Origin: Pseudomonadota bacterium
GTDB taxonomy: Bacteria > Desulfobacterota > Binatia > UBA1149
Assembly (NCBI GenBank): GCA_014382245.1
Contig: JACNKC010000047.1
Location: forward strand, 1-64,000
Direction: 5' to 3'
Length of the DNA: 64,000 nt
The notes below the pieces were generated by a model. That model was not told the DNA's origin. It saw only the letters and a list, made by a program, of their open reading frames with translations, and searched no databases. This document shows, piece after piece, positions 40,598 through 49,043 of this stretch (position 1 is the stretch's first letter; each line of letters opens with the position of its first letter). The position numbers and the translations under genes are program-made.

Positions 40598-41632
40598 ATG
40601 CCCGGGCGCCAGGATACCTCAGCGTTCGGCGCCCAACAGACCCGGTTTTTCTACGAGCTCACCCCTGAGCGCATGCTCGACGCGGTCGAGGCCCACGGCT
40701 TACGTCTGACGGGAAGAGCCATGGCGCTCAACTCGATGGAGAACAGGGTCTACCAACTCGAGATCGAGCTCGAAGATAATCGCCAGGGAAGCCCCACTTC
40801 GTTCTGCGTAGCCAAGTTCTACAGGCCGGGACGCTGGAGTCGCGAGCAGTTACTGGAGGAGCATACTTTCCTGGCCGACCTCGCCAACGAGGAAATACCT
40901 GTCGTGCCACCCCTTGCCGACGGTGATGGCGAGACCCTGCACCTTGACGAATCCACGGGCATCATGTTCGCGTTGTTTCCACGCGTCGGTGGCCGCTCTC
41001 CGGATGAGCTTGACGACAGCCAGCTGGCCCAGTTGGGGCGCCTTCTCGCTCGCCTGCACAACGTTGGAGCCACGCGCAGAGCCGAGCATCGGCTGCACAT
41101 TACGCCGCGCAGCTACGGATTGAACAACCTCGAATGGCTGGTCGACAACGACGAGCTGCCCACGGGTGTCTGTGATAATTATCGCTCCACGGTGGAAACC
41201 ATCTGCGAGTTGTCTGAGCCCTGGTTCGAAGAGGTGACGGTACAGCGTATCCACGGCGACTGTCACCTGGCCAACGTGCTCTGGGGAGGGCAGGGCCTGT
41301 TCCTGGTGGATTTTGACGACATGTTGGTGGGCCCTCCCGTGCAGGACCTGTGGCTGCTCGTGCCTGGGCGTGACGATTACGCGCGGGGGCAGCGCGAACG
41401 CCTGCTCGAGGCCTACGAGGAAATGCGTGATTTTGATCGTGGCAGCCTGCGACTGGTGGAGGTGCTGCGCGCGCTTCGTATAGTTCACTTCAGCGCCTGG
41501 ATCGCCCGGCGCTGGGAAGATCCGGCTTTTCAGAAGGTCTTCCCCGATTTCGGCAGCGACCGCTACTGGTTCGAAGAACTGGGTATTCTGCAGGAACAGC
41601 TTTCGCTGGTACGCGAACAAGCCTGGGGTTAA
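40598..41632 (+). CDS. srkA: Stress-response kinase A (YihE/RdoA)-like kinase
   Basis: ALNSMENRVYQLEIE, VAKFYRPGRWSREQLLEEH, HGDCHLANVLWGGQGLFLVDFDDMLVGPPVQDLWLLV. Confidence 0.9.
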   Translation: MPGRQDTSAFGAQQTRFFYELTPERMLDAVEAHGLRLTGRAMALNSMENRVYQLEIELEDNRQGSPTSFCVAKFYRPGRWSREQLLEEHTFLADLANEEIPVVPPLADGDGETLHLDESTGIMFALFPRVGGRSPDELDDSQLAQLGRLLARLHNVGATRRAEHRLHITPRSYGLNNLEWLVDNDELPTGVCDNYRSTVETICELSEPWFEEVTVQRIHGDCHLANVLWGGQGLFLVDFDDMLVGPPVQDLWLLVPGRDDYARGQRERLLEAYEEMRDFDRGSLRLVEVLRALRIVHFSAWIARRWEDPAFQKVFPDFGSDRYWFEELGILQEQLSLVREQAWG

Positions 41633-41678
41633 AACTGCCGGGGCTAGAAAGAACGCCCGATAACAGTATGATGGCCGG

Positions 41679-42257
41679 ATGCTTGCAAGCGTGTCGCGCC
41701 TTTTCTTGAAGTTAGCAGGGTGGAAACTCGAGGGTCCCGTAACCCCGGCCCCCCGCTGTGTTATGATCGCGGCGCCGCATACTTCGAACTGGGATTTCTA
41801 CTACATGCTGCTCATGAACTGGAGCATGGGCCTGAAAGTTTCATGGATGGGCAAGGCGCCGATGTTCAGGCCGCCGTTCGCCGGTTTGATGCGGCGAATG
41901 GGCGGTATCCCGGTTTACCGCGACGCCGGTTCGGGCATGGTCGAGCAGATGAAGGCCGCTTTCGACGAAGCCGATTTCCTCAGGTTGCTGATACCGGCCG
42001 AGGGGACGCGCTCTTACCGCTCAAGATGGCGATCGGGTTTTTACCACATCGCCAGGCACTCGGGGGTACCCATCGTGCCGACCTTTCTCGACTACGGGCG
42101 TAAGATCGGCCGTGTCGGCCCGGAGATCCAAGTTACCGGCAGCGTAGGCGAAGACATGGACCGCATACGCGAGTTTTACTCGGGGGTGACGGGCCGAGTA
42201 GCCGATAGTTTCAGTTATATTGTTCTGGCCGAAGAAGAACAGGCCGCCGTCGCCTGA
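41679..42257 (+). CDS. PlsC-like 1-acyl-glycerol-3-phosphate acyltransferase family protein
   Basis: APHTSNWDFYYML (HX4D), PAEGTRSYRSRWRSGFYHIARHSGVPIVP. Confidence 0.82.
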   Translation: MLASVSRLFLKLAGWKLEGPVTPAPRCVMIAAPHTSNWDFYYMLLMNWSMGLKVSWMGKAPMFRPPFAGLMRRMGGIPVYRDAGSGMVEQMKAAFDEADFLRLLIPAEGTRSYRSRWRSGFYHIARHSGVPIVPTFLDYGRKIGRVGPEIQVTGSVGEDMDRIREFYSGVTGRVADSFSYIVLAEEEQAAVA

Positions 42258-42280
42258 ATAGACCGAGCGAGGGAAATAAC

Positions 42281-42601
42281 ATGAGCGAAGAAGGCAAGCC
42301 GGCGGGGGGCAGGGCGTCCCGTCAACTGATAGTTCAGCCTGACAAGAACGGAAGCAGCGAGGTCTACTCCAACCTCATGATGGTGAACCACCGCAAGGGC
42401 GAGTTCGTGCTCGACTGGCTGTTCGTTCAGCCACAAGCAGGGCCGGAGGGTCAGCCGGTGGCGTCGCTGAAGTCACGGGTGGTTACCTCGCCCGAGCACC
42501 TGAAGCGTGTAGTGCGCGCGCTGACCGACAACCTGTCTCGCTACGAGGCCAAGTTCGGCGTCATAGAGGAAGGCTCAGACCCGCAACACTCGTTGCACTG
42601 A
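42281..42601 (+). CDS. DUF3467 protein
   Basis: SEVYSNLMMVNHRKGEFVLDWLFVQPQ...ASLKSRVVTSPEHLKRVVRALTDNLSRYEAKFG. Confidence 0.82.
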   Translation: MSEEGKPAGGRASRQLIVQPDKNGSSEVYSNLMMVNHRKGEFVLDWLFVQPQAGPEGQPVASLKSRVVTSPEHLKRVVRALTDNLSRYEAKFGVIEEGSDPQHSLH

Positions 42602-42619
42602 TGGCGCCGGTGGTCGCGC

Positions 42620-43204
42620 TTAGAACTTGACTTCCGGGACTGCTTTTTCTTCTTCCGGTGTCTCAAAGTAGTCACGCCCCTCGAAGTCGAACGCGTTGGC
42701 AATGAAATTGGTCGGAAAACGCCGCCGCGTGGTGTTGTAGGCCCGCACCGACTCGTTGTAGCGCATCCGCGCCACCGACAGGCGATTTTCAGTGCCCGCC
42801 AACTCGTCCTGCAGGCGAATGAAGTTCTGGTTGGCCTTGAGGTCGGGATAGCGCTCCATGACGACCAGCAGGCGCGACAACGCCGAGCTCAATTGGTTTG
42901 ACGCCTCCATGGATTCCGACGGAGAGCCGGCGCCGGCTACCCTGCTCCTGGCTTCTGTCACCTTGAGGAGCACCTCTTTCTCGTGGGCTGCGTATCCCTT
43001 GACCGTGTTGACCAGGTTAGGGACGAGGTCGTTTCGCCGCTTGAGCTGGTTGTCTACCTCACCCCAGGCCGCAGTAACCGCTTCGTCCTGGCCCACGAGC
43101 TTGTTGTAGCCGCAACCCGACAGGGGCGCCGCCATCAGCAGGGCCAGCAGTGCCGCGGTCATTGCGCGAGCTGGGCTTGCAGGGACATTGTCTTTTACGC
43201 TCAC
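42620..43204 (-). CDS. LemA family protein
   Basis: LSGCGYNKLVGQDEAVTAAWGEVDNQLKRRNDLVPNLVNTVKGYAAHEKEVL. Confidence 0.92.
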   Translation of the reverse strand: MSVKDNVPASPARAMTAALLALLMAAPLSGCGYNKLVGQDEAVTAAWGEVDNQLKRRNDLVPNLVNTVKGYAAHEKEVLLKVTEARSRVAGAGSPSESMEASNQLSSALSRLLVVMERYPDLKANQNFIRLQDELAGTENRLSVARMRYNESVRAYNTTRRRFPTNFIANAFDFEGRDYFETPEEEKAVPEVKF

Positions 43205-43229
43205 GTTGATTCCTCCATGCAGAAACATT

Positions 43230-44009
43230 CTACCATCCCCTGCCTGCACCGCCGCCTCCGAAGCCGCCGCCGCCACCCAGGCCGCCCAGTCCACCACCGA
43301 AGCCACCCATGCCGCTGCCTCCCCCGAAGAGGAAGGGCAGGTACATCAATCCCCTGCGCCGACGTCTCCCGAACATGCCCGGCAACATGAAGAAAATCCA
43401 CACCAGCGAAAACGGGTTGAATCCCCGCCTGCGCGAATGGCGAGCAGGCGTTGCTTCTGCCTGGCCGCTCAGGGCAACCCCCGCATCGGTGGCGATGACC
43501 TGGGCCGCGGCAAGCGCCGCGCTGTAGATACCGGCGTCCACCTTGCCGGCCCTGATGTTGGGCATGGCGTAGCGATCGAGGATTCCGCCGAGACGTCCGT
43601 CGGGCAACAGGCCCTCGAGTCCGTAACCGCTGAAAAATCTCAACTGGCGTTGCTCCACGGCCATCAGTAACAACAGGCCGTCATCCTTCTCGGCGCTACC
43701 GAGTTGCCAGGCCTCGCTTACCCGGAGGCCGTAGGCGAAAGCATCCAGCGGGGCACTCGTTGGAACAGTGAGCACCGCCAGCTCGGCGCCGGTTTTTTGC
43801 TTGAGCTCCAGCGACAGCGCGTTGAGCGCACGCTCGGCAGCCGGTGATAACTGCTCGCCGAGGTCGATGACGGCCGCAGCCCGTGAGGGAATGGGGGTTT
43901 CCAGCTGCGGCTGGGCAGATGACGCCGCGGGCAGCAGGCAGAATACGGCCAGCAACGCGGCCGCCGCCGCGCGCTTGAGCAGGGGGTCCCCTTGGCCCGG
44001 AGGCTTCAC
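43230..44009 (-). CDS. TPM-domain (YgcG-like) membrane protein with Gly-rich C-terminus
   Basis: VIDLGEQLSPAAERALNALSLELKQKTGAELAVLTV...FSGYGLEGLLPDGRLGGILDRYAMPNIRAGKVDAGI; GGFGGGLGGLGGGGGFGGGG. Confidence 0.9.
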   Translation of the reverse strand: MKPPGQGDPLLKRAAAAALLAVFCLLPAASSAQPQLETPIPSRAAAVIDLGEQLSPAAERALNALSLELKQKTGAELAVLTVPTSAPLDAFAYGLRVSEAWQLGSAEKDDGLLLLMAVEQRQLRFFSGYGLEGLLPDGRLGGILDRYAMPNIRAGKVDAGIYSAALAAAQVIATDAGVALSGQAEATPARHSRRRGFNPFSLVWIFFMLPGMFGRRRRRGLMYLPFLFGGGSGMGGFGGGLGGLGGGGGFGGGGAGRGW

Positions 44010-44728
44010 AGTGCGTCTATGGCCCTTACCACCGAGCGGACTTCGGCCATGGCGTTGTCGGCAAGTGCTTCGCGTTCGCTCCTTGTCAGGCGGCCGGTCG
44101 AGCGGGCCACTTCGAGAGCGCGCAGCGTGGGTAGCTGCAGTTCAAACTGTGCTTCGACGGCGGCCACGAGATCAACCGGGTTTTCGGGGCGGGGGAGGTC
44201 AAGCAGGTAGAGCATGCCGCGAAAAATTATCTCCATTTCGGCGGTCGCCGAGAAAAGCAGGTCGTTGAGGAGCCGTCCCGAACGGCCAGCCCCGAGGAAG
44301 CCCTCCCAGAGGTGCAGCATGCGGCCCCGTGATTGAGATTCGAGCTGCAACCTGAGGTGAGCGCGGTCAATGCTTATGTCGGCGAGGGGGTCGTTCTGCC
44401 CCCACACGAGCTGGTGCTCGTCGGCCAGCTCGAGAAACTCCACGGGAAACACGTCGAGCGAACTCTCGATGTAGGCCCGGTCCATGACCAGTGGCACGCT
44501 GACACGGCGCCTGCGCCATCGCGAAACCAGGGGCCTCAGCGTTTTCAGCACAGCGGGTGTAACTTCGGTGAGCAGGATGAGCAGGGCCAGCGGTGTACGG
44601 CGACGGTTGTAGTTGGGCCGACATATATCGCCGTAGAGGCAGACCGACTCGACTTGCTCGGGAAGCGCTATATGAAGCTGCTCGAGCAATTTTTCCAGGG
44701 TGCGACGGTCTCGGGCTTGAAGATCCAT
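44006..44728 (-). CDS. Nucleotidyltransferase-like protein of unknown function
   Basis: Follows the layout of the MNT fold (ESVCLYGDICRPNYNRR...) but without a clear catalytic GSxxxGxxxxxSDxD; 4-bp overlap with TPM gene. Confidence 0.5.
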   Translation of the reverse strand: MDLQARDRRTLEKLLEQLHIALPEQVESVCLYGDICRPNYNRRRTPLALLILLTEVTPAVLKTLRPLVSRWRRRRVSVPLVMDRAYIESSLDVFPVEFLELADEHQLVWGQNDPLADISIDRAHLRLQLESQSRGRMLHLWEGFLGAGRSGRLLNDLLFSATAEMEIIFRGMLYLLDLPRPENPVDLVAAVEAQFELQLPTLRALEVARSTGRLTRSEREALADNAMAEVRSVVRAIDAL

Positions 44729-44797
44729 GCGTTGATGATAACCCGCGGAGCGCGGGATTCCGATTGCAGCTGTTCGCGGGAGAGCTACGCCCCGCGG

Positions 44798-45565
44798 TCA
44801 GCCGAAGCGTCCTTCAATGTAGTCGGCAGTGCGCTGGTCTCGAGGGGAAACAAAAAGGTCCTCGGTTCGGCGCATTTCAACCAGTTCGCCCAGCAACATG
44901 AAGGCACATTCATCACTCACGCGACGGGCCTGGGCCATGTTGTGGGTAACTATGACCAGGGAATAGTCGCCTGCGAGGTCGCGCAGGAGTTCCTCTACCT
45001 TGGCGGTAGCGTCGGGGTCCAGGGCCGAGCAGGGCTCGTCCATGAGTATTACCTCGGGTTTGAGCGGTAGCAGGCGCGCGATGCAGAGCTTCTGCTGTTT
45101 TTCCAGCGACAGGGTGGTCGCCTGGTTGGACAGCGAATCCTTCAAGTCGTCCCAGAGGTGAACCGCACGCAGCGAGGTCTCCAGCGCTTCGTCGAGGATA
45201 GAAGCGTTTCGATGTTTTCGACTGAAGTGGAGGCGAAGCCCGTAGAGTATGTTATCGCGTATCGACAGCGGCAGCGGATTGGGTCGTTGGAAAACCATGC
45301 CGACCTTCTTTCTCAGTTCTACCAGGTCGGTGTCGGCGGAGTATATGTTACTCTCTTGTACGACCACTTCTCCCTCGGTGCGCACACCCTCGTAGCGCTC
45401 GTTGATTCGGTTGAAGCAGCGTAGCAAGGTTGTCTTCCCACAACCCGACGGGCCGATGAGCGCGCTGATTCTGCCCGAGAGAAAGCGCATGTCGAGTCCC
45501 TTGAGCGCTTCGAACTCCCCGTAGAAGAGTTTCAATCCGCGGGTCTTGATGCAGTACTCGCCCAC
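44798..45565 (-). CDS. pstB: Phosphate ABC transporter ATPase, PstB-like (degenerate signature motif)
   Basis: GPSGCGKTTLLRCFNRINERYEGVRTEGEV; MVFQRPNPLPLSIRDNILYGLR; signature region LSLEKQQKLCIARLL; MDEPCSALDP. Confidence 0.88.
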   Translation of the reverse strand: MGEYCIKTRGLKLFYGEFEALKGLDMRFLSGRISALIGPSGCGKTTLLRCFNRINERYEGVRTEGEVVVQESNIYSADTDLVELRKKVGMVFQRPNPLPLSIRDNILYGLRLHFSRKHRNASILDEALETSLRAVHLWDDLKDSLSNQATTLSLEKQQKLCIARLLPLKPEVILMDEPCSALDPDATAKVEELLRDLAGDYSLVIVTHNMAQARRVSDECAFMLLGELVEMRRTEDLFVSPRDQRTADYIEGRFG

Positions 45566-45566
45566 G

Positions 45567-46313
45567 TCAGCCGAACAATCCCTGCACGTACTGAAAGGTG
45601 CGCGCGTCAGCGGCCTGCCTGGAGAATATGACCTCGTTGTCGCCCACTTCCACCAGCTTGCCGTTGAGTAGCAGGGCCGTCCGGTCTGCCATGCGCTTGG
45701 CCTGAAGCACGAGGTTGGTGACCATCACGATGGTCATGTCCTTGTTGAGTTCCTTGAGGACTTCTTCGATCTTCATCGTCGTCACCGGATCAACAGCGAT
45801 AGAAAATTCGTCGAGGCAAAGAATCTCGGGGTTCAACGAAAGCGCGCGCGCTATGGTGAGGCGCTGCTGTTGACCGCCAGACAGGCGCGTGCCGAGGTCA
45901 TCGAGCCTGTCCTTGACTTCGTCCCACAGCGCCGACTGCTTGAGACAGCGCTCTACGCTTTCATCCAGCACCGTGCGGTCTCTCTCGCCCGCCATGCGGG
46001 GCGCAAACGCCACGTTTTCGTACACGGTCATGGGCAGGCCCACGGGGAGAGGAAACACCATGCCTATCCTGCGGCGCAGCATGGAGGGGTCGCGGTACTC
46101 GGCCACGTCGTGTCCGTCCACCTTCACGGTTCCGCTGACCGATGCAGCAGGAATGGTTTCGATCATGCGGTTGATGCAGTTGAGCAACGTGGTCTTACCC
46201 GAGTTGGCAGGCCCGATGACAGCCAGGATTTCATTGCGACGCACGTCGAGGGTGACCTGGTCGAGCGCCGGCTTGCCCGCGTAGCTTACGCTGAGCTCTT
46301 CTACCTCTATCAT
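45567..46313 (-). CDS. Phosphate ABC transporter ATPase, PstB-like (canonical signature, divergent D-loop region)
   Basis: GPANSGKTTLLNCINRMIETIPAASVSGTVKVDG; TRLSGGQQQRLTIARAL; CLDEFSIAVDP. Confidence 0.85.
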   Translation of the reverse strand: MIEVEELSVSYAGKPALDQVTLDVRRNEILAVIGPANSGKTTLLNCINRMIETIPAASVSGTVKVDGHDVAEYRDPSMLRRRIGMVFPLPVGLPMTVYENVAFAPRMAGERDRTVLDESVERCLKQSALWDEVKDRLDDLGTRLSGGQQQRLTIARALSLNPEILCLDEFSIAVDPVTTMKIEEVLKELNKDMTIVMVTNLVLQAKRMADRTALLLNGKLVEVGDNEVIFSRQAADARTFQYVQGLFG

Positions 46314-46324
46314 CGGTGACGCGT

Positions 46325-47206
46325 TTACCACTTTCGGTTTCTCCTGAGGTAAGTCCGAAAGGCGATCGCTAACAGGTTTACCAGTAGCACCACGCTGAGC
46401 AGTACGAGAGCGGTCGCGTAGGGTATGGCCTCGGGCACGTTGGGCACCTGCGTGGAGACCGTGAAAAGATGCATCGAAAGCGCCATGCACTGGTCCTGGA
46501 CCGACTGGGGCAGAAAGGGGAGGTAGAAGGCCGCGCCGGTAAACATGATGGGGGCAGTTTCACCGGCAGCGCGCGAAACCTGGAGTATCACGCCGGTGAG
46601 TATGCCCGAGATCGAGTTGGGCAGTACCACGTGCCGTATGGTCTGCCAGCGGGTAGCGCCCAGTGTCCAGCAGGCCTCGCGAAAGGCCATGGGCACCGCC
46701 GCCAGCGCTTCCTTGGTGCTGGCGATTATGACCGGCAGGGTCATGATGGCCAGGGTCAGCGATGCCGAGAGTATGCTGGTGCCAAGGCCGAGAAAGAGCA
46801 CGAACACGCCCACACCAAACAGGGCGTGCACTATGCTCGGGACACCGGCCAGGTTTACAATGGCGAGGTTGACCATGCGCGTGATCCAGTTCGCCCTGGC
46901 GTACTCGTTCAAGTAAATGCCCGCCATTATTCCTACTGGCGCCGACACCGCGAGTGAGACGCCTACCAGCCAGAGCGTACCCACTATGGCCGGGAACACG
47001 CCACCGGCCGTCATGCCTGCCGCCGGCGCCTCCAGGAGGAACTCCAAGCTCAGTGCGGGGGCGCCGCGTATGACCAGCAGGCCGAGGATGGCAGTCAGAG
47101 GCAGGATAAGCAGCGCCGTGACTCCCGCCAGCACCGTCTTGCCTACGCTTTCAACGCGGCGGTTGGTCGCGGTGCGGGCGCTGGTGGCAAAGGATGAGGC
47201 GTTCAT
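46325..47206 (-). CDS. pstA: Phosphate ABC transporter permease PstA
   Basis: GGVFPAIVGTLWLVGVSLAVSAPVGIMAGIYLNEYA; REACWTLGATRWQTIRHVVLPNSISGILTGVILQVSRAAGETAPI. Confidence 0.93.
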   Translation of the reverse strand: MNASSFATSARTATNRRVESVGKTVLAGVTALLILPLTAILGLLVIRGAPALSLEFLLEAPAAGMTAGGVFPAIVGTLWLVGVSLAVSAPVGIMAGIYLNEYARANWITRMVNLAIVNLAGVPSIVHALFGVGVFVLFLGLGTSILSASLTLAIMTLPVIIASTKEALAAVPMAFREACWTLGATRWQTIRHVVLPNSISGILTGVILQVSRAAGETAPIMFTGAAFYLPFLPQSVQDQCMALSMHLFTVSTQVPNVPEAIPYATALVLLSVVLLVNLLAIAFRTYLRRNRKW

Positions 47207-48147
47207 CTGGACGACCGTCCCCTGACGATGAGGTCAGCCGCCAGGTTGACACCGAAGGTCAGCAGGAAGAGCAGGACTCCCACCGCGAACAGGGCCTGGT
47301 AGTGATCGCTGCCAGCCGCCGTCTCGCCCAGCTCAGCGGCGATGGTCGCGGTCAGTGTGCGAACAGAATCCAGTGGGCTGCCTGGAATCTGTACCGCGTG
47401 ACCGGTGGCCATGAGCACAGCCATGGTCTCGCCGATGGCGCGGCCGACACCGAGCAGCACGGCGGCCAGCAGGCCGCTGCGCGCGGCCGGAAAGAGCACC
47501 TGGCGCGCTGTCTGCCAGCGCGTGGCGCCCAGGGCCAGCGATGCCTCCCGGTAAGAGTCGGGCACGGCCTTGAGCGCGTCTTCGCCTATGCTCACGATTA
47601 TGGGCACGCTCATCAAGCCCAGTATAATTCCGCCGTTGAGCACGTTCAGGCCGATGGGAGCGTCAAATACTTCGATAATCAGTGGGTTCATCACGGCCAG
47701 GCCGATGAATCCCCAGACCACCGAGGGAATTGCGGCCAGCAGCTCGATGACAATTTTCAAGCCTTCTTTCATCGAGCCACTGGTAAACTCGGATATGAAG
47801 AGAGCCGAGCCCAGGCCAAGCGGAACAGCGATGAGCATGGCCAGTCCAGTGACGCTCACGGTACCCGCGAGCAGGGCAAGGGTGCCGTAGCGCTTGTTGG
47901 ACAGCGAAGTCGGATACCACTCGGGGCTGGTCAGGAACTCCACGAAGTCCAACTTTTCGAAGATGAACTCCGACGCGGTGGAGAAGACGAAGAAGAATAT
48001 GGCGAAGACAAAAAGGATCGCGCTGAAGCCGCTCGCCTTGATCGCGAGTTCAATGACGCGTTCGAGCGGGCTTCCAGCCCGCGCCTTGCGTTCGTCGTCA
48101 GGGGGTGACGTAGCCTGTTGTGGGTTCACGTCCTGTTTTGCTGTCAC
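47203..48147 (-). CDS. pstC: Phosphate ABC transporter permease PstC
   Basis: LLAGTVSVTGLAMLIAVPLGLGSALFISEF; YREASLALGATRWQTARQVLFPAARSGLLAAVLLGVGRAIGETMAVLM. Confidence 0.93.
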   Translation of the reverse strand: MTAKQDVNPQQATSPPDDERKARAGSPLERVIELAIKASGFSAILFVFAIFFFVFSTASEFIFEKLDFVEFLTSPEWYPTSLSNKRYGTLALLAGTVSVTGLAMLIAVPLGLGSALFISEFTSGSMKEGLKIVIELLAAIPSVVWGFIGLAVMNPLIIEVFDAPIGLNVLNGGIILGLMSVPIIVSIGEDALKAVPDSYREASLALGATRWQTARQVLFPAARSGLLAAVLLGVGRAIGETMAVLMATGHAVQIPGSPLDSVRTLTATIAAELGETAAGSDHYQALFAVGVLLFLLTFGVNLAADLIVRGRSSR

Positions 48148-48170
48148 GTCTGCGACGGTCTAAAGAGCCG

Positions 48171-49043
48171 TCAGTTGACCGGGACGAAGCCGCTTTGCGT
48201 GACAATAGCCTGGCCCGCTGGCGACAAGATCCAATCGAGATAATCCTTAGCTGCACCCTCGGCCTCTCCGATGGTGTACATGTACAGGCCCCGTGCGATG
48301 GGATAAGCGCCCGACGCCGCTGTCTCGGCGTTGGGAGATACGCAGGCCTCGCCGTCGTTGGCAGATACACAGACGGATTTTAGTTTCTCGTTCGCGTAAC
48401 CCATGCCGCTGTATCCGATGGCACAGGGTGTGTGGGTCACCAGGTCAACGACGTCCTTGCTGCCCTGCATGTCTCGCGAGCCGAGCTTGAAGTCGCCGGT
48501 TTCACCAAGCACGGTTTCCCTGAAGAAAACGTAGGTGCCGGAGTTGGACTGCCTGCTGATACGGATGATTTCCTGCTTTGCGCAACCGGGTACCTCGATG
48601 CCGAGGTCGGTCCAGGTGGAGCAACTGCCACCCTCACCGTAAACACAGGCCAGCTGTTGAACGGATAGCTGCGAGACCGGGTTGTCCTCGTGAACGAAGA
48701 CTACGATGGCGTCGCGGGCTACGGTGTGTTGCACAGCGGCCTTCAAGCCGTTTTGCCTCATCGATTCGTGCTCTTCGAATTTCATTTTGCGGCTGGCGTT
48801 GGCGATGTCGACCTTGCCGTTTATGAGGGCGGCGATGCCCGTTCCTGAACCTCCGCCGCTGACCACTACTGCCACGTCGGACTTGACGCGGCTGTAGTTC
48901 TCCGCCCAGGCCTGGGCCACGTTGACGAGGGTATCAGACCCCTTGTTCTGCAGCACCGTGCGGTCGCTGTTCGAGCTGCTGCAGGCGGCCAGGGCGATGA
49001 GCCCCGCACAGAGCAGGTAGGCGGTTCTGTCAGTTTGTACCAT
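48171..49043 (-). CDS. pstS: Phosphate ABC transporter substrate-binding lipoprotein PstS
   Basis: Lipobox AACSSS; NKGSDTLVNVAQAWAENY, GGGSGTGIAALINGKVDIANASRKM, RQSNSGTYVFFRE. Confidence 0.92.
   Translation of the reverse strand: MVQTDRTAYLLCAGLIALAACSSSNSDRTVLQNKGSDTLVNVAQAWAENYSRVKSDVAVVVSGGGSGTGIAALINGKVDIANASRKMKFEEHESMRQNGLKAAVQHTVARDAIVVFVHEDNPVSQLSVQQLACVYGEGGSCSTWTDLGIEVPGCAKQEIIRISRQSNSGTYVFFRETVLGETGDFKLGSRDMQGSKDVVDLVTHTPCAIGYSGMGYANEKLKSVCVSANDGEACVSPNAETAASGAYPIARGLYMYTIGEAEGAAKDYLDWILSPAGQAIVTQSGFVPVN

Noticed and set aside
43230-43370. Gly-rich low-complexity stretch considered as an antifreeze-type or PE-PGRS-like domain
   Set aside because: Glycine-rich tails are normal for TPM/YgcG family proteins.
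45567-46490. Longer start for the upstream PstB (46490)
   Set aside because: Would overlap pstA extensively; PstB homology starts at MIEVEELSVSYAG (46313).
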